DNA of 64,000 bases from Alphaproteobacteria bacterium (lineage in GTDB: Bacteria; Pseudomonadota; Alphaproteobacteria; TMED109), in contig JAJDYI010000050.1 of NCBI GenBank assembly GCA_022825235.1, positions 41,684 to 105,683 of the forward strand, written 5' to 3'. This document shows, piece after piece, positions 44,889 through 55,806 of this stretch (its first letter is position 1; the number at the start of each line of letters is the position of its first letter). The notes below the pieces were generated by a model. It had not been told where the DNA came from, made no database searches, and was given only the letters and a program-made list of their open reading frames with translations. A program made the position numbers and the translations under genes.

Positions 44889-44918
44889 TTGCAGCCGAAC
44901 CGGGCGCGCCTGTATAGT
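44889..44918 (+). promoter_or_regulatory. candidate promoter of yajC-secD-secF
   Basis: TTGCAG at 44889-44894, an 18-base spacer and an extended -10, TG-TATAGT, with the hexamer at 44913-44918, lie 29 bases before yajC. CAGGAG serves as Shine-Dalgarno. Confidence 0.6.
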
Positions 44919-44947
44919 CTGCGCCTTCCTTTCAGGAGTGTTCGCAC

Positions 44948-45304
44948 ATGCTCATCGCGCCGGCGTTTGCCCAGGGCGCGTCCGCTGACGGCGGAAGCTC
45001 CTTCTTGATCCAGCTGTTGCCGCTGGTCCTGATTTTCGCCGTTTTCTATTTCCTGCTGATTCGACCGCAGCAGAAGCGCCTGAAGGAACACAAGGCGATG
45101 GTCGCTGCCGTGAAGCGCGGGGACCAGGTCGTGACGGCGGGCGGAGTGAAGGGACGCGTGACGTACATCGACGACGACCAGACCGTTTCGGTCGAGATCG
45201 CGCCTGACATCACCGTGAAGGTGGTGCGCGATACGCTGTCCCAGGTGCTGCCGAAGGGTGGCGCTGCGGCCTCCGGCCAGAACCAGCCACCAGCCAAGTC
45301 TTGA
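44948..45304 (+). CDS. yajC: preprotein translocase accessory subunit YajC
   Basis: 118 residues with one membrane helix (LLPLVLIFAVFYFLLIRPQQ) followed by the conserved KRLKEHKAMVAAVKRGDQVV and TAGGVKGRVTYIDDD. YajC joins SecDF at the Sec translocon. First gene of a yajC-secD-secF operon; secD starts 34 bases after its stop. Confidence 0.95.
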   Translation: MLIAPAFAQGASADGGSSFLIQLLPLVLIFAVFYFLLIRPQQKRLKEHKAMVAAVKRGDQVVTAGGVKGRVTYIDDDQTVSVEIAPDITVKVVRDTLSQVLPKGGAAASGQNQPPAKS

Positions 45305-45338
45305 ACGGCATGCGCTGCATGTCGCGGGGGAACCTGGC

Positions 45339-46895
45339 GTGACCCACGTACCACGCTGGCAGATCGTCATCGCGGTCATCGCTGTGGTGTTCGCCGTGGT
45401 GTACTCGGCGCCGAATTTCCTGTCCTCGACGGAGTCGTGGCTGCCGGGGGAACCGGTTCGCCTCGGCCTCGATCTGCAGGGCGGATCACATCTCCTCCTG
45501 CGCGTCGATTCGGACGTGGTCCTGGCCGAACGGCTCGAATCGGTGCTCGACGAGATCCGGACCCGGTTCCGGGCCGCCGGAATCGGGTACACGGGCATCG
45601 GCGTGGAGCAGCTTGCCGGCGGACTGACGTTGACGGATCCGACCCAGGCTGACCAGGCACTTGAACTGGCCGAGGAGGCCGATGAAACCCTCGATATCGA
45701 GGTGGATGGCGGCGGACGGCTGACATTCCGGTTGGATGCCGACGCCGAGAAGGAACTCCGGATATCCGCGCTCTCGCAGTCGCAGGAGGTGATCCGCCGG
45801 CGGATTGACGAGACGGGCACGAACGAGCCCACGATTCAGCGTCAGGGCGACGACCGCATTCTTGTGCAGCTTCCGGGGGTCGACGATCCGGAGCGCATTA
45901 AGCGGCTCCTGGGCCAGACGGCGAAGATGAACTTTCGCATGGTCGACGAGACGGCCTCGATACCGGAGGCGGTCGCGGGGCGCGTGCCGCCCGGTTCCGA
46001 ACTCCTTTACGAAGACGACGGGTCCGAGCAGGGAATTCCCATCGTGGTGCGCCGCCGGGTTGGGGTGAGCGGTGACAATCTGGTGGGGGCTGCGCCGGTC
46101 ATCGACCAGAACAACCAGCCGGTTGTGACTCTCCGGTTCGATGCGGCCGGAGCGCGGCGGTTCGGCGACCTGACCACGGAGAACGTCGGCCGGCGATTTG
46201 CGATCGTGCTCGACGGTCGCGTCATCAGTGCGCCCGTGATTCGCGAGCCGATACCGGGCGGTAGTGGGCAAATCTCGGGGAACTTTACGTTCGAGACCGC
46301 GAGCGACCTCGCGCTGCTGCTTCGGGCCGGGGCGCTGCCGGCGCCGCTGGTGATCCTGGAGGAGCGGACCGTGGGCCCGAGTCTGGGCCGGGATTCGATC
46401 GCTGCCGGAACCCTTGCCGGCCAGGTCGCGTTGCTGCTGGTGATCATTTACATGGTCGCGGTCTATGGCCTGTTCGGGGTGGCGGCCGATATCGCACTGG
46501 CGGTGAACATCGCGCTCCTCCTCGGGATCCTGTCGGCATTGGGAGCGACCCTGACCCTGCCGGGCATCGCCGGCATCGCCCTGACCATCGGGATGGCGGT
46601 CGATGCCAACGTGCTGATCTTCGAGCGCATCCGGGAGGAAACCCGGCGCGGACGATCGCCCGTGTCCGCGATCGATACCGGCTACCGCCAGGCGCTCCGC
46701 GCTATCATCGACGCGAACGTGACCACGCTGATCGCGGCGCTGGTGCTCTTCCAGATGGGCTCGGGTCCGATTCGCGGGTTCGCGGTGACCCTGGCGGTCG
46801 GGGTATTCACGACCATGTTCTGTTCGCTGATTATCAGCCGCCTGCTGGTGCTGGGGTGGCTCAGCCGCGCCCGTCCCAAGGTCCTGAACGTCTGA
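45339..46895 (+). CDS. secD: protein translocase subunit SecD
   Basis: 518-residue inner-membrane RND-type protein that uses proton motive force to help pull exported proteins into the periplasm. LGLDLQGGSHLLLRVD after the first helix, the periplasmic P1 region with VIRRRIDETGTNEPTIQRQG, VLDGRVISAPVIREPI, and the C-terminal helices with IALTIGMAVDANVLIFERI are diagnostic. The GTG at 45339 gives the expected membrane-leading N terminus. secF follows after 10 bases. Confidence 0.96.
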   Translation: MTHVPRWQIVIAVIAVVFAVVYSAPNFLSSTESWLPGEPVRLGLDLQGGSHLLLRVDSDVVLAERLESVLDEIRTRFRAAGIGYTGIGVEQLAGGLTLTDPTQADQALELAEEADETLDIEVDGGGRLTFRLDADAEKELRISALSQSQEVIRRRIDETGTNEPTIQRQGDDRILVQLPGVDDPERIKRLLGQTAKMNFRMVDETASIPEAVAGRVPPGSELLYEDDGSEQGIPIVVRRRVGVSGDNLVGAAPVIDQNNQPVVTLRFDAAGARRFGDLTTENVGRRFAIVLDGRVISAPVIREPIPGGSGQISGNFTFETASDLALLLRAGALPAPLVILEERTVGPSLGRDSIAAGTLAGQVALLLVIIYMVAVYGLFGVAADIALAVNIALLLGILSALGATLTLPGIAGIALTIGMAVDANVLIFERIREETRRGRSPVSAIDTGYRQALRAIIDANVTTLIAALVLFQMGSGPIRGFAVTLAVGVFTTMFCSLIISRLLVLGWLSRARPKVLNV

Positions 46896-46905
46896 GAGAC
46901 CCGCC

Positions 46906-47853
46906 ATGATGCGCCTGCGGCTGATTCCCGACGATACGACGCTCCAGATCATCCGCTGGCGCCGGCACGCAATGATCGGGTCGGTCGCGGCGATCGTGGC
47001 GTCCGCCGTTTTCTTTGCCGCCATCGGGCTCAACTTCGGGATCGACTTCCGCGGGGGAATCCTGATCGAGGTCCGGATTCCGGAAGTTCCCCAGGTCACC
47101 GAGGTTCGCGGCGCGTTCGACGGGGCGGGATTAGGTGAAGTCGCGATCCAGGAATTCGGCGAGGAAACCGACTTCCTGGTGCGGATCGAACGCCAGCCAG
47201 GTGGTGATGAGGCCCAGCAGGTCGCCGTCGAAACAGCCCGGGCGCACCTGGCAGCCGCGTTTGGGGATGCCGTCGAGTACCGCCGCGTGGAATTCGTCGG
47301 TCCCACGGTCAGCCAGGACCTGTTGCGCGGCGGCGCCATTGCCGTGCTCCTCGCCGTGGTGGCGATGCTCCTTTACATCATGTTCCGCTTCGAGATGGCC
47401 TTCGCGTGGGGTGCGGTCGCGGCGCTGGTCCACGACGTGCTGCTCACGATCGGGGTGTTCTCGCTGACCGGCCTCGAGTTCAACGTGGCCACGGTGGCGG
47501 CACTTCTTCTCATCGTCGGCTACTCGATGAACGACACTGTCGTGGTGTACGACCGGATCCGTGAAAACCTGAGGAAATACAAGAAGACCGATCTCGAACT
47601 GGTCCTCAATCGGAGCATTAACGAGACCTTGTCTCGGACCGTCAACACCACCGTGACCACAATCATGGCTCTCGGAGCCCTGATCGTGCTGGGCGGACCG
47701 GTGGTGCAGGACTTCAGTTTCGCGATGATCTGGGGGATTACGGTCGGCACCTATTCGTCGATTTTCCTTGCAGCGCCGCTGCTGCTGACCTTCGGTGTCC
47801 GCCGCGGTACCGAGGCTGCGGGGCCGAAGGCCGAAGGTGAGAGGGCGGCCTGA
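46906..47853 (+). CDS. secF: protein translocase subunit SecF
   Basis: 315 residues, six membrane helices. After helix 1 comes NFGIDFRGGILIEVRI, then EFVGPTVSQDLLRGGA, and VAALLLIVGYSMNDTVVVYDR with RTVNTTVTTIMALGALIVLG, all SecF signatures. It pairs with SecD. The Mth938-domain gene starts within its last codons. Confidence 0.96.
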   Translation: MMRLRLIPDDTTLQIIRWRRHAMIGSVAAIVASAVFFAAIGLNFGIDFRGGILIEVRIPEVPQVTEVRGAFDGAGLGEVAIQEFGEETDFLVRIERQPGGDEAQQVAVETARAHLAAAFGDAVEYRRVEFVGPTVSQDLLRGGAIAVLLAVVAMLLYIMFRFEMAFAWGAVAALVHDVLLTIGVFSLTGLEFNVATVAALLLIVGYSMNDTVVVYDRIRENLRKYKKTDLELVLNRSINETLSRTVNTTVTTIMALGALIVLGGPVVQDFSFAMIWGITVGTYSSIFLAAPLLLTFGVRRGTEAAGPKAEGERAA

Positions 47854-48256
47854 GGACAACGGGACGCTCGTCCGGGTAGACAGCTACGGCCCGGGCGGCT
47901 TCACGATCTCGGGAGACCGTCGCGAGGGACCGGTCATTCTCCGCATGGCCGAAGTGCTGCCCTGGACGGAAGTCTCCGGATTCGAACTGGGCGCAAGTGC
48001 TGCCCGTGAACTCGTTGCCGATTTTCGACCGCCCGGAATCGTCCTGGTGGGAACGGGCCGGACGCGGCTTGTTCCCGACACGGGATTCCTCGACTGGTGC
48101 CGCACGCAGGGGTTTGAGCCCGACGTCATGGCCACCGGAGCAGCGTGCCGAACGTGGAATGTCCTCGCGATGGAGGGTAGGGAGGTCGTCGCGGGTCTGC
48201 TTCCAGCTGAATGGCCCCCGGGCGGGGAGGCCGGCGGTGGCTCCTCTCCGTCCTGA
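47837..48256 (+). CDS. Mth938-like domain protein (DUF498)
   Basis: 139 residues. VDSYGPGGFTISGDRREGPV, FRPPGIVLVGTGRT and GFEPDVMATGAACRTWNVLA are typical of the Mth938-like fold, related to the mitochondrial complex I assembly factor NDUFAF3. In alphaproteobacteria the gene regularly follows secF. The GTG at 47837 overlaps the secF end by 17 nt; its first ~12 residues are not conserved and a later start cannot be excluded. Confidence 0.8.
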   Translation: MRGRPEDNGTLVRVDSYGPGGFTISGDRREGPVILRMAEVLPWTEVSGFELGASAARELVADFRPPGIVLVGTGRTRLVPDTGFLDWCRTQGFEPDVMATGAACRTWNVLAMEGREVVAGLLPAEWPPGGEAGGGSSPS

Positions 48257-48307
48257 TGCCGCCGGGGCGGGCGAGGGCCCGGACGGTGCAGGTCCCGACG
48301 CAGGGAT

Positions 48308-51220
48308 TCAGGTGTGCGTGAGCTTCGCCCGCAGAAACTGGCCCGTGTAGCTCTCGGGCACTTGCGTCACGGCCTCCGGCGGTCCCTGGGCGATGACCCG
48401 GCCGCCGTCGGCGCCGCTCTCCGGGCCGAGGTCGATGATCCAGTCCGCCTGTTTGATTACGTCCAGATGGTGCTCGATGACCAGGACCGTGTTGCCCTGC
48501 TCGACGAGGGCGTGCAGGACGTCGAGAAGGGTCCGGACATCCTCGAAGTGGAGGCCAGTCGTGGGCTCGTCGAGCAGATAGAGGGTCCGGCCGGTCGCGC
48601 GTCTCGAGAGTTCCTTCGACAGCTTGACGCGCTGGGCCTCGCCCCCCGACAGGGTGGTGGCGCGCTGCCCGAGCCGGATGTAGCCGAGCCCGACCCGGCG
48701 GAGGGTTTCCAGCTTGTCCCGGATCGCCGGGATGGCGGCGAAAAAGCGGGCGGCCGACGTCACGTCCATGTCCAGCACATCGGCGATGGATTGGTCCCGA
48801 TAGCGGATTTCCAGAGTCTCCCGGTTGTACCGCCGGCCCTTGCAGGCCTCGCAGGTGACATAGACTGGAGCCAGGAAGTGCATTTCAATCTTGATCACGC
48901 CGTCGCCCTGGCACGCTTCGCAACGCCCTCCCTTGACGTTGAATGAGAAACGGCCGGGCCGGTAGCCCCGGGCGCGCGCTTCCGGCAGCTGCGTGTACCA
49001 CTCGCGAATGGGCCCGAACGCGCCGGTGTAGGTTGCCGGATTCGAGCGTGGGGTCCGCCCGATCGGCGACTGATCGATGTCGATGACCTTGTCGAACAGC
49101 CAGGAACCTTGAATGCGGTCGTTTTGGCGCTCCGGGTGGGCGAGCGAAGTCCGAAGGAGCGGATGGAGCGTGTCGAGAATCAAGCTCGACTTGCCGCTCC
49201 CCGACACTCCGGTCACGCAGATGAGGAGGCCGGCCGGAATATCGACATCGATGTTCTGCAGGTTGTTGGTGTCGATGCCGCGCAGCGCTAGCGTGCGCTC
49301 CGGTATCGGCGCACGGCGGGCGTCCGGCACGGGAATCGAGCGCGCACCGCTAAGGTACTGGGCGGTCAGGCTCTCCTGATGCGCCTTCAGTTCCCGGGGG
49401 GTACCGGTGGCGACGATCTTGCCGCCGGTCTCGCCGGCGCCCGGCCCCATGTCCACCACGAAGTCGGCGGCCTCGATGGAATCCTCGTCGTGCTCCACGA
49501 CCAGGACCGTATTGCCCAGGTCCCGAAGATTCTTGAGCGTCTCGAGCAGGCGGGCGTTGTCCTTCTGGTGGAGGCCGATCGAGGGCTCATCCAGGACGTA
49601 AAGGACGCCCGTGAGCCCGGATCCGATCTGCGACGCCAAGCGGATCCTCTGCGTCTCGCCGCCCGAGAGCGTGGCCGAGCCCCGGGCCAGGGTCAGGTAT
49701 TCCAGCCCTACGTCAACGAGGAAGCCAAGCCGGAGAGACAGTTCCCGCAGCGTGCGTTCGGCGATTGTCCGGCTCTGCAAGTCAAGGGTGGCTGGCAGCT
49801 CATGTTCGACCCACGCCTTCGCGTCGGCGATCGTCATCTCCGAGACGGTGCCGATGTGCCGGTCGCCGATCCGGACGGCCAACGCCTCGGTGCGCAGCCG
49901 ATGGCCGTCGCAGACGCCGCAGCGGACCTTGGCGCGGTAGCCGCCGAGCTGCTCGCGCACCGATGTTTCGGACGCCTCCTGCCAGCGCTTCTCAAGGGAC
50001 GGGATGACGCCAGGGAACGGGCGTGTCAGCGTGTGACCCTTGCCGAGGTCGCCGTAGCGGATGGCCACGTCGGTGGTACCCGATCCATGAAGGACCATCT
50101 CCTGCACGGTTTTCGGCAGGCGATGCCAGGGCCGATCGAGCGAGAAACCGAAGTGCTGCGCCAGCCCTTCAAGAGCCTGCAGGTAATAGCCCGACGGCGG
50201 TACTTCCCATGGTTCGATTGCGCCGCCCTTCAGGGTCAGTTTCGGGTTCGGAATGATGAGGTCGGGATCGAAGAACTCGACGACGCCGAGGCCGCCGCAT
50301 CGATTGCACCATCCGGACGGACTGTTGAACGAGAACAGCCGGGGCTCGATCTCGTCGATGGTGAAACCGGACACCGGGCAGGCGAAGCGGGCTGAAAAGG
50401 TCACGCGTTCCGAAGAATCGGCGTCCTCGGTGATCAGCAGGCCGTCGGAAAGTCGTAGGGCTGTTTCGGCACTGTCGGCAAGACGGGCCTCGAGACCCTC
50501 GCGGATCACGATCCGGTCCACCACCACCTCGATATCGTGGTTGCGATGGCGATCGAGTGATGGCGGGTCATCGGTCTCGTACAGCATCCCGTCGATCTTG
50601 ACCCGTTGGAAGCCCTGCCGCAGGAGGTCTTCCAGGTCCTTCCTGAACTCGCCCTTGCGGTTGCGGACCACGGGGCTGAGGAGGAGGAGACGCGTCCCGG
50701 GCGGCTGCGCCATCATGGCGTCGACCATCTGGGTGACCGTCTGGCTGGTGATGGGCAAGCCGGTGGCGGGGGAGTAGGGCACGCCGACTCGGGCAAACAG
50801 CAGCCTGAGATAGTCCTGGATCTCGGTGACGGTGCCAACGGTGGAGCGCGGATTGTGCGAAACGTTCTTTTGATCGACCGCGATGGCCGGCGACAGGCCC
50901 TCGATCTGGTCGACGTCCGGCTTCTCGACCATCTCGAGGAACTGCCGTGCATAGGCCGACAGGCTCTCCACGTACCGTCGCTGGCCCTCCGCGTAGACCG
51001 TGTCGAACGCCAGCGACGACTTCCCGGAACCGGAGAGACCGGTGATCACGACGAGGCGTCCGCGCGGAATGGCGACGTCGACGGATTTTAGGTTATGCGT
51101 GCGGGCGCCACGGATAGACAGCACGCCGTTCACGCCGCCGAGTGAGGCAGCTCCGCCCGGTGACGACAGCATCTCTGCGGACCGGCCCGTGGGCGGCGGA
51201 TCGATCTTGCGTACGGCCAT
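48308..51220 (-). CDS. uvrA: excinuclease ABC subunit A
   Basis: 970-residue damage-recognition ATPase of nucleotide excision repair. Both ABC modules are present: [20 protein letters not shown] early and [17 protein letters not shown] in the second half, each with a signature ([35 protein letters not shown]), and zinc-finger cysteines in CPVSGF...CNRCGG and CEACQGDG...CEACKGRR. The start may be a little downstream, at MLSSPGG or near [15 protein letters not shown]. It is divergent from ssb across about 196 bases, a frequent SOS-linked arrangement. Confidence 0.96.
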   Translation of the reverse strand: MAVRKIDPPPTGRSAEMLSSPGGAASLGGVNGVLSIRGARTHNLKSVDVAIPRGRLVVITGLSGSGKSSLAFDTVYAEGQRRYVESLSAYARQFLEMVEKPDVDQIEGLSPAIAVDQKNVSHNPRSTVGTVTEIQDYLRLLFARVGVPYSPATGLPITSQTVTQMVDAMMAQPPGTRLLLLSPVVRNRKGEFRKDLEDLLRQGFQRVKIDGMLYETDDPPSLDRHRNHDIEVVVDRIVIREGLEARLADSAETALRLSDGLLITEDADSSERVTFSARFACPVSGFTIDEIEPRLFSFNSPSGWCNRCGGLGVVEFFDPDLIIPNPKLTLKGGAIEPWEVPPSGYYLQALEGLAQHFGFSLDRPWHRLPKTVQEMVLHGSGTTDVAIRYGDLGKGHTLTRPFPGVIPSLEKRWQEASETSVREQLGGYRAKVRCGVCDGHRLRTEALAVRIGDRHIGTVSEMTIADAKAWVEHELPATLDLQSRTIAERTLRELSLRLGFLVDVGLEYLTLARGSATLSGGETQRIRLASQIGSGLTGVLYVLDEPSIGLHQKDNARLLETLKNLRDLGNTVLVVEHDEDSIEAADFVVDMGPGAGETGGKIVATGTPRELKAHQESLTAQYLSGARSIPVPDARRAPIPERTLALRGIDTNNLQNIDVDIPAGLLICVTGVSGSGKSSLILDTLHPLLRTSLAHPERQNDRIQGSWLFDKVIDIDQSPIGRTPRSNPATYTGAFGPIREWYTQLPEARARGYRPGRFSFNVKGGRCEACQGDGVIKIEMHFLAPVYVTCEACKGRRYNRETLEIRYRDQSIADVLDMDVTSAARFFAAIPAIRDKLETLRRVGLGYIRLGQRATTLSGGEAQRVKLSKELSRRATGRTLYLLDEPTTGLHFEDVRTLLDVLHALVEQGNTVLVIEHHLDVIKQADWIIDLGPESGADGGRVIAQGPPEAVTQVPESYTGQFLRAKLTHT

Positions 51221-51340
51221 CGGGAAGTCCGCTCCGGAAGCGTGGCCATTCTAGTCCCCAGAGCGTCTGCCCGTGTTCGGGGTCACCGTCGCCATGGGGC
51301 GATGACGCAGTGTGGCAGGACCGGATCGTGTATATTTTCC

Positions 51341-51356
51341 GGAGTAATCGTACTCC
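51341..51356. promoter_or_regulatory. palindrome GGAGTA-ATCG-TACTCC in the uvrA/ssb region
   Basis: A perfect six-base inverted repeat with a four-base spacer lies five bases downstream of a TATATT element (51331-51336), between divergent uvrA and ssb. The position suggests an operator controlling one or both repair genes. It does not fit the usual alphaproteobacterial LexA pattern (GTTC-N7-GTTC), which I could not find here. Confidence 0.5.
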
Positions 51357-51416
51357 AGGGCACGCAGGCTTCGCGATCAAGATAGAGTGTTCTGAATTGA
51401 ATCAAGGAATCGTTGC

Positions 51417-51884
51417 ATGGTGATGAGTGTTAACAAGGTGATCCTATTGGGGAATGTGGGGCGTGATCCGGAAATCCGCGAGCTGCCGAACGGTGGACGG
51501 GTGGCCAACTTCTCGATCGCCACGGAGGAACGGTGGCGGGACAAGCAAACCGGGGAGCAACGCGAACGCACCGAATGGCACCGGATTGTGGTGTTCAATC
51601 CGATGCTGATCGATATCGTCGATGACCGGGTCTTCAAGGGCACCCGGGTCTACATCGAAGGACAGCTGCAAACGCGCCGCTGGCAGGACCCTTCAGGTTA
51701 TGACCGGTTCACCACGGAAATTGCGCTGCAGCGCTTTGGCAGCCGCATTATCGTGCTCAACGACCGGCGGTACGACGAGGGCCACGACGATGCGGGCGCC
51801 GGACGGGGCCGGGGAACGTATCCGTCGCGCGTGCAGGCGGACCATTCACAAGACGCTGACTACGACGAAGAAGTACCATTCTAG
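51417..51884 (+). CDS. ssb: single-stranded DNA-binding protein
   Basis: 155 residues. The OB fold begins SVNKVILLGNVGRDPEIREL and includes NFSIATEERWRDKQTGEQRE and YIEGQLQTRRWQD; a Gly/Asp-rich linker ends in the acidic tip DYDEEVPF used to recruit repair and replication proteins. The start is ATG at 51417 or the in-frame ATG at 51423. Followed by gyrA after 67 bases. Confidence 0.96.
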   Translation: MVMSVNKVILLGNVGRDPEIRELPNGGRVANFSIATEERWRDKQTGEQRERTEWHRIVVFNPMLIDIVDDRVFKGTRVYIEGQLQTRRWQDPSGYDRFTTEIALQRFGSRIIVLNDRRYDEGHDDAGAGRGRGTYPSRVQADHSQDADYDEEVPF

Positions 51885-51951
51885 GTGCCTGATCCGCGGT
51901 CCGGTTCCGGGCCCGTTCTGTCTCGTTCCGACCAATGGCGGCCACTGACCT

Positions 51952-54693
51952 ATGACCTCTGAAGCCACTTCCGGACCGGGCGTGCCGCCCAGAGAAGCCG
52001 CGGCGACGGTCACGATCGTCGAGGAGATGCGCCGGTCGTATCTCGATTACGCCATGAGCGTGATCGTGAGCCGGGCGCTGCCGGATGCGCGTGACGGCCT
52101 GAAACCCGTGCATCGGCGCATTCTCTACGCGATGTACGAGAACGGCTACGGGTGGAACCGGCCATACCGCAAGTCGGCGCGGGTGGTTGGTGACGTGATG
52201 GGGAAGTACCACCCGCACGGTGACAGCGCGATCTACGACGCCATGGTGCGGATGGCGCAGGACTTCTCTATGCGGCTCGAACTGATCGACGGTCAGGGCA
52301 ATTTCGGCTCAATCGACGGCGATCCCCCCGCGGCCATGCGCTACACCGAGGTGCGGATGGCGCGACCCGCCGCAACGATGCTGGAAGACATCGATTTCGA
52401 GACCGTTGAGTTCCAGGACAATTACGATGCCTCGGCGTCCGAGCCCTCGGTCCTGCCGGCCCGCTTTCCCAACCTGCTGGTGAACGGAACCGGCGGGATT
52501 GCCGTCGGCATGGCCACAAACGTGCCGCCGCACAATCTGGGCGAGGTGATATCGGCCTGTCTGGCCCTGATCGATGATCCAACGCTCACGGTCCAGACGC
52601 TCGGCCGCTACATCCCGGGACCGGACTTTCCAACGGGTGGCTTGATTATCGGCCGGCGCGGCATCCTCGAGGGCTACCGCACCGGCCGCGGTCGTGTAGT
52701 CATGCGCGGCCGGACGACGGTGGAGGAACGGGGCAAAGACCGCTCGACCATCATCATCAGTGAAATTCCCTTCCAGGTCATCAAGGCCCGCATGATCGAA
52801 CAGATCGCCGATCGCGTGCGCAGCAAGGACATCGAGGGGGTAAGCGGGCTCCGCGACGAATCCGACCGCGACGGTCTTCGCGTCGTGGTCGAACTGAAGC
52901 GCGGCACGACCGCAGCCGTCGTGCTCAACCAGCTGTACAAGTTCACCAGTTTGCAGACATCGTTCGGCATCAATGCACTCGCCCTCCACGACGGAAAGCC
53001 TGAGTGCCTCGATCTCAAGCAGCTGCTCGAGGCGTTTCTCTCGTTCCGCGAGAGCGTGATCACCAAGCGGACCCTGTTCCTTCTCAAGAAGGCTCGCGCA
53101 CAGGCGCACGTGCTGCTTGGTCTCGTGATTGCGGTCGCCAACCTTGACGCTGTCGTGGCGCTGATCCGGGCGGCGGCGGATGCCGCTGAAGCGCGCAAAG
53201 AGCTCATCGGCCGGTCGTGGCCTGCAGCGGAGATCGAACCCTATCTGGAGCTGATCGCCGAACCCGGCCGGGGGGTGGCCGAGGACGGAACCTGCCAACT
53301 CAGCGAGCGTCAGGCGAAGGCCATCTTGGACCTGCAACTCCACCGGCTGACGGGGCTCGAGCGAGAGAAGATCGGCAACGAGCTCCGCGAGAAGGCCACC
53401 GAAATTGATGGCTACCTGGAAACGCTTCGCTCCCGTCCGCGTCTCCTGGAGATCCTGCGCAATGAACTGGTGCAGGTTCGCGATCAGTTTGGCACGCCTC
53501 GGCGAACCGAAATCGTCGAGGGTGACGAGGATGCTGACCGCGACGACCTGATCGAGCGTGAAGACATGGTGGTAACCCTCACGCGGGGCGGCTACGTGAA
53601 GCGAACTGAACTGGCTGCCTATCGTTCGCAGCGGCGCGGCGGGAAGGGCCGCTCGGCGATGGCGGTGAAGGACGATGACTTCGTCACACACGTGTTCACG
53701 GCCAGTACGCATGACCCTGTGCTGTTCTTCACATCGCACGGAATCGTCCATCGTCGAAAAGTGTACGACTTGCCGTTGGGCACGCCGGCGGCGCGTGGCC
53801 GCCCGATCGTCAACGTGCTGCGCATCGACGGCGAAGAGCAGATCACGACCATGCTGCCAGAGCGTTCGGAAGGGGCGGAGGAGGGAGCAGCTTCCGAACT
53901 CGTGTTTGCGACTCGTGCGGGATACGTACGCCGCAACCGGATGTCGGATTTCGCGTCGATCAATGTGAACGGCAAGATCGCCATGAAGCTTGATCCAGGG
54001 GATGCGCTGGTGGGCGTGGCCGAGGTTGCGGCCGACAACGACCTCATGCTGGCGACCCGGCAGGGCAGGGCCATCCGCTTTCCCATCAGTAGTGAAGTAA
54101 GAGTCTTTGTGGGGCGGGATTCACGCGGGGTCCGGGGCATCCGCCTCGGCAAGGATGATGAGGTCATCGGCATGTCGGTGCTTCCGCACACCGATGCCTC
54201 CCCGGAGCTTCGGCAACAGTACTTGCGCTATACCGCCGCTCTTCGACGGAACGAAGAGTACCTCGACCCGCCGGCGACCGTGGACCTGAAACGACTGGCT
54301 GCGGAGGAAGTGTTCGTGTTGTCGATTACCGAGCGGGGATTTGGTAAGCGAACCTCATCGCACGAATACCGGCCCACGGGACGGGGAGGACAGGGTGTGA
54401 TCAACATCCAGACAGAGGGGCGAAATGGCTCCGCCGTCGGATGCTTCCCCGTGGCGGAGACCGACGAAGTGATGCTGGTGACGGACCTTGGGCGCATCAT
54501 CCGCTGCCCGGTAAACGAAATTCGCGTGGCCGGACGCGGCGCTCAAGGCGTTTTTGTTCTCCGCCTCGACGACACTGAGAAAGTCGTGTCGGTGACGCGG
54601 TTCGACGCGTCGGAGGAGGACGAAGGTCTCGGCACGGTGCAGCCTGATCCCGTGCCGGACAGCGCGGGCGGCGAACCTCGCGGGGTCTCCTGA
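51952..54693 (+). CDS. gyrA: DNA gyrase subunit A
   Basis: 913 residues. The catalytic tyrosine is Tyr131 in [11 protein letters not shown]. In the quinolone-resistance region [20 protein letters not shown], Ser92 and Asp96 match E. coli Ser83 and Asp87, the susceptible state. The C-terminal beta-pinwheel repeats are readable ([22 protein letters not shown] for the GyrA box, [20 protein letters not shown]). Stop and coaD start overlap as TGATG. Confidence 0.97.
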   Translation: MTSEATSGPGVPPREAAATVTIVEEMRRSYLDYAMSVIVSRALPDARDGLKPVHRRILYAMYENGYGWNRPYRKSARVVGDVMGKYHPHGDSAIYDAMVRMAQDFSMRLELIDGQGNFGSIDGDPPAAMRYTEVRMARPAATMLEDIDFETVEFQDNYDASASEPSVLPARFPNLLVNGTGGIAVGMATNVPPHNLGEVISACLALIDDPTLTVQTLGRYIPGPDFPTGGLIIGRRGILEGYRTGRGRVVMRGRTTVEERGKDRSTIIISEIPFQVIKARMIEQIADRVRSKDIEGVSGLRDESDRDGLRVVVELKRGTTAAVVLNQLYKFTSLQTSFGINALALHDGKPECLDLKQLLEAFLSFRESVITKRTLFLLKKARAQAHVLLGLVIAVANLDAVVALIRAAADAAEARKELIGRSWPAAEIEPYLELIAEPGRGVAEDGTCQLSERQAKAILDLQLHRLTGLEREKIGNELREKATEIDGYLETLRSRPRLLEILRNELVQVRDQFGTPRRTEIVEGDEDADRDDLIEREDMVVTLTRGGYVKRTELAAYRSQRRGGKGRSAMAVKDDDFVTHVFTASTHDPVLFFTSHGIVHRRKVYDLPLGTPAARGRPIVNVLRIDGEEQITTMLPERSEGAEEGAASELVFATRAGYVRRNRMSDFASINVNGKIAMKLDPGDALVGVAEVAADNDLMLATRQGRAIRFPISSEVRVFVGRDSRGVRGIRLGKDDEVIGMSVLPHTDASPELRQQYLRYTAALRRNEEYLDPPATVDLKRLAAEEVFVLSITERGFGKRTSSHEYRPTGRGGQGVINIQTEGRNGSAVGCFPVAETDEVMLVTDLGRIIRCPVNEIRVAGRGAQGVFVLRLDDTEKVVSVTRFDASEEDEGLGTVQPDPVPDSAGGEPRGVS

Positions 54694-55199
54694 TGGCTGA
54701 GCGTGTTGCCGTTTATCCGGGAACCTTCGACCCGGTCACGACCGGACATCTGGACATCATCCAGCGGGCAACGCGGATCTGCGACCGCCTGGTCATCGGT
54801 GTCGCCTACAACATCGACAAGCGACCCCTGTTTACGCCGGATGAGCGGGCGGAGATGGTCCGCGATGAGATCGAAGCGATGGCGGGAAAGCTCGAAGCCA
54901 CGGTCGAGGTGCAGACGTTCTCCATCCTGTTGACCAAGTTTGTCGACGAGGTCGGCGGATCGATTATTGTGCGCGGACTCCGCGCCGTGACGGACTTCGA
55001 CTACGAATTTCAGATGGCTGGGATGAACGCGCGGCTTCGGCCCGATATAGAAACGGTGTTTCTCATGGCGAGTGAGCGTCACCAGTTCATCGCATCCCGC
55101 CTGGTCAAGGAAATCTGTCTCCTTGGAGGGGACATTTCCGGGTTTGTGTCACCTCGTATTCTGGCCCGCATCGAGGGCCGGATTCAGCAATCTTCATAA
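54693..55199 (+). CDS. coaD: phosphopantetheine adenylyltransferase
   Basis: 168 residues, standard length. It makes dephospho-CoA from 4'-phosphopantetheine and ATP. AVYPGTFDPVTTGHLDIIQR holds the nucleotidyltransferase TxGH motif, and IIVRGLRAVTDFDYEFQMAG with FVSPRILARI are family signatures. It overlaps gyrA by one base and precedes a cyclophilin gene, the usual alphaproteobacterial order. Confidence 0.96.
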   Translation: MAERVAVYPGTFDPVTTGHLDIIQRATRICDRLVIGVAYNIDKRPLFTPDERAEMVRDEIEAMAGKLEATVEVQTFSILLTKFVDEVGGSIIVRGLRAVTDFDYEFQMAGMNARLRPDIETVFLMASERHQFIASRLVKEICLLGGDISGFVSPRILARIEGRIQQSS

Positions 55200-55211
55200 G
55201 GAACTCGTTGC

Positions 55212-55757
55212 ATGCCCTGGACTCTTCCCACGTCACTTCTTGCGGGCGGTGTCGCCCTGCTGGGTCTTTCCGTGGCGGCCACGGCGCAAGCCGAAGGCCA
55301 GGACCGAATTCACATGGAGCTCAAGGACGGAACGGTCGTGATCAAGCTCCGCCCAGATCTCGCCCCCAATCACGTCGCGCGGATCAGCGAATTGGTGGCG
55401 GAGGGATTCTACGACGGGCTTAAGTTCCATCGGGTTATTGATGGTTTCATGGCGCAGACCGGCGATCCACGGGGTAACGGCACGGGAGGATCCGGTCAGA
55501 ACATCGCGGCCGAATTCTCGAATCATCCCCACATCCGGGGAACAGTGTCGATGGCCCGGGCTAGTGATCCGAACAGCGCGGACAGCCAGTTCTTCATTGT
55601 CTTTGACAAGGCCCGTTTTCTTGACGGGCAGTACACGGTCTGGGGCGAAGTCGAAGAAGGAATGGAGTACGTCGACGCCATCAAGCGCGGCGACGGGCCA
55701 AATGGAATGGTGACGGACCCCGACATCATTGTCCGGATGTACTTCCCGGAAGGGTAG
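55212..55757 (+). CDS. ppiB: exported peptidyl-prolyl cis-trans isomerase, cyclophilin type
   Basis: 181 residues. A signal peptide (LPTSLLAGGVALLGLSVAATAQA) leads to the cyclophilin domain: MELKDGTVVIKLRPDLAPNH, FYDGLKFHRVIDGFMAQTGD with the catalytic Arg in FHRV, GTVSMARASDPNSADSQFFI, and YTVWGEVEEGMEYVD. It should catalyse proline isomerisation in the periplasm. Follows coaD by 12 bases; a hairpin lies just downstream. Confidence 0.93.
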   Translation: MPWTLPTSLLAGGVALLGLSVAATAQAEGQDRIHMELKDGTVVIKLRPDLAPNHVARISELVAEGFYDGLKFHRVIDGFMAQTGDPRGNGTGGSGQNIAAEFSNHPHIRGTVSMARASDPNSADSQFFIVFDKARFLDGQYTVWGEVEEGMEYVDAIKRGDGPNGMVTDPDIIVRMYFPEG

Positions 55758-55762
55758 GTGCC

Positions 55763-55787
55763 TTGGCAACTGCGCGGAAGTTGCCAA
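55763..55787 (+). terminator. hairpin after ppiB
   Basis: A perfect nine-bp stem, TTGGCAACT / AGTTGCCAA, with a seven-base loop (GCGCGGA) begins 6 bases after the ppiB stop and is followed by ATATAC. It probably ends the ssb-gyrA-coaD-ppiB transcript before tRNA-Lys. Confidence 0.65.
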
Positions 55788-55806
55788 ATATACTGGCACT
55801 GGTCGA

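Noticed and set aside
51374..51403. Alphaproteobacterial LexA box near GTTCTGAATTGAATC ahead of ssb
   Set aside because: The second half-site is AATC and not GTTC, so it does not meet the GTTC-N7-GTTC pattern.
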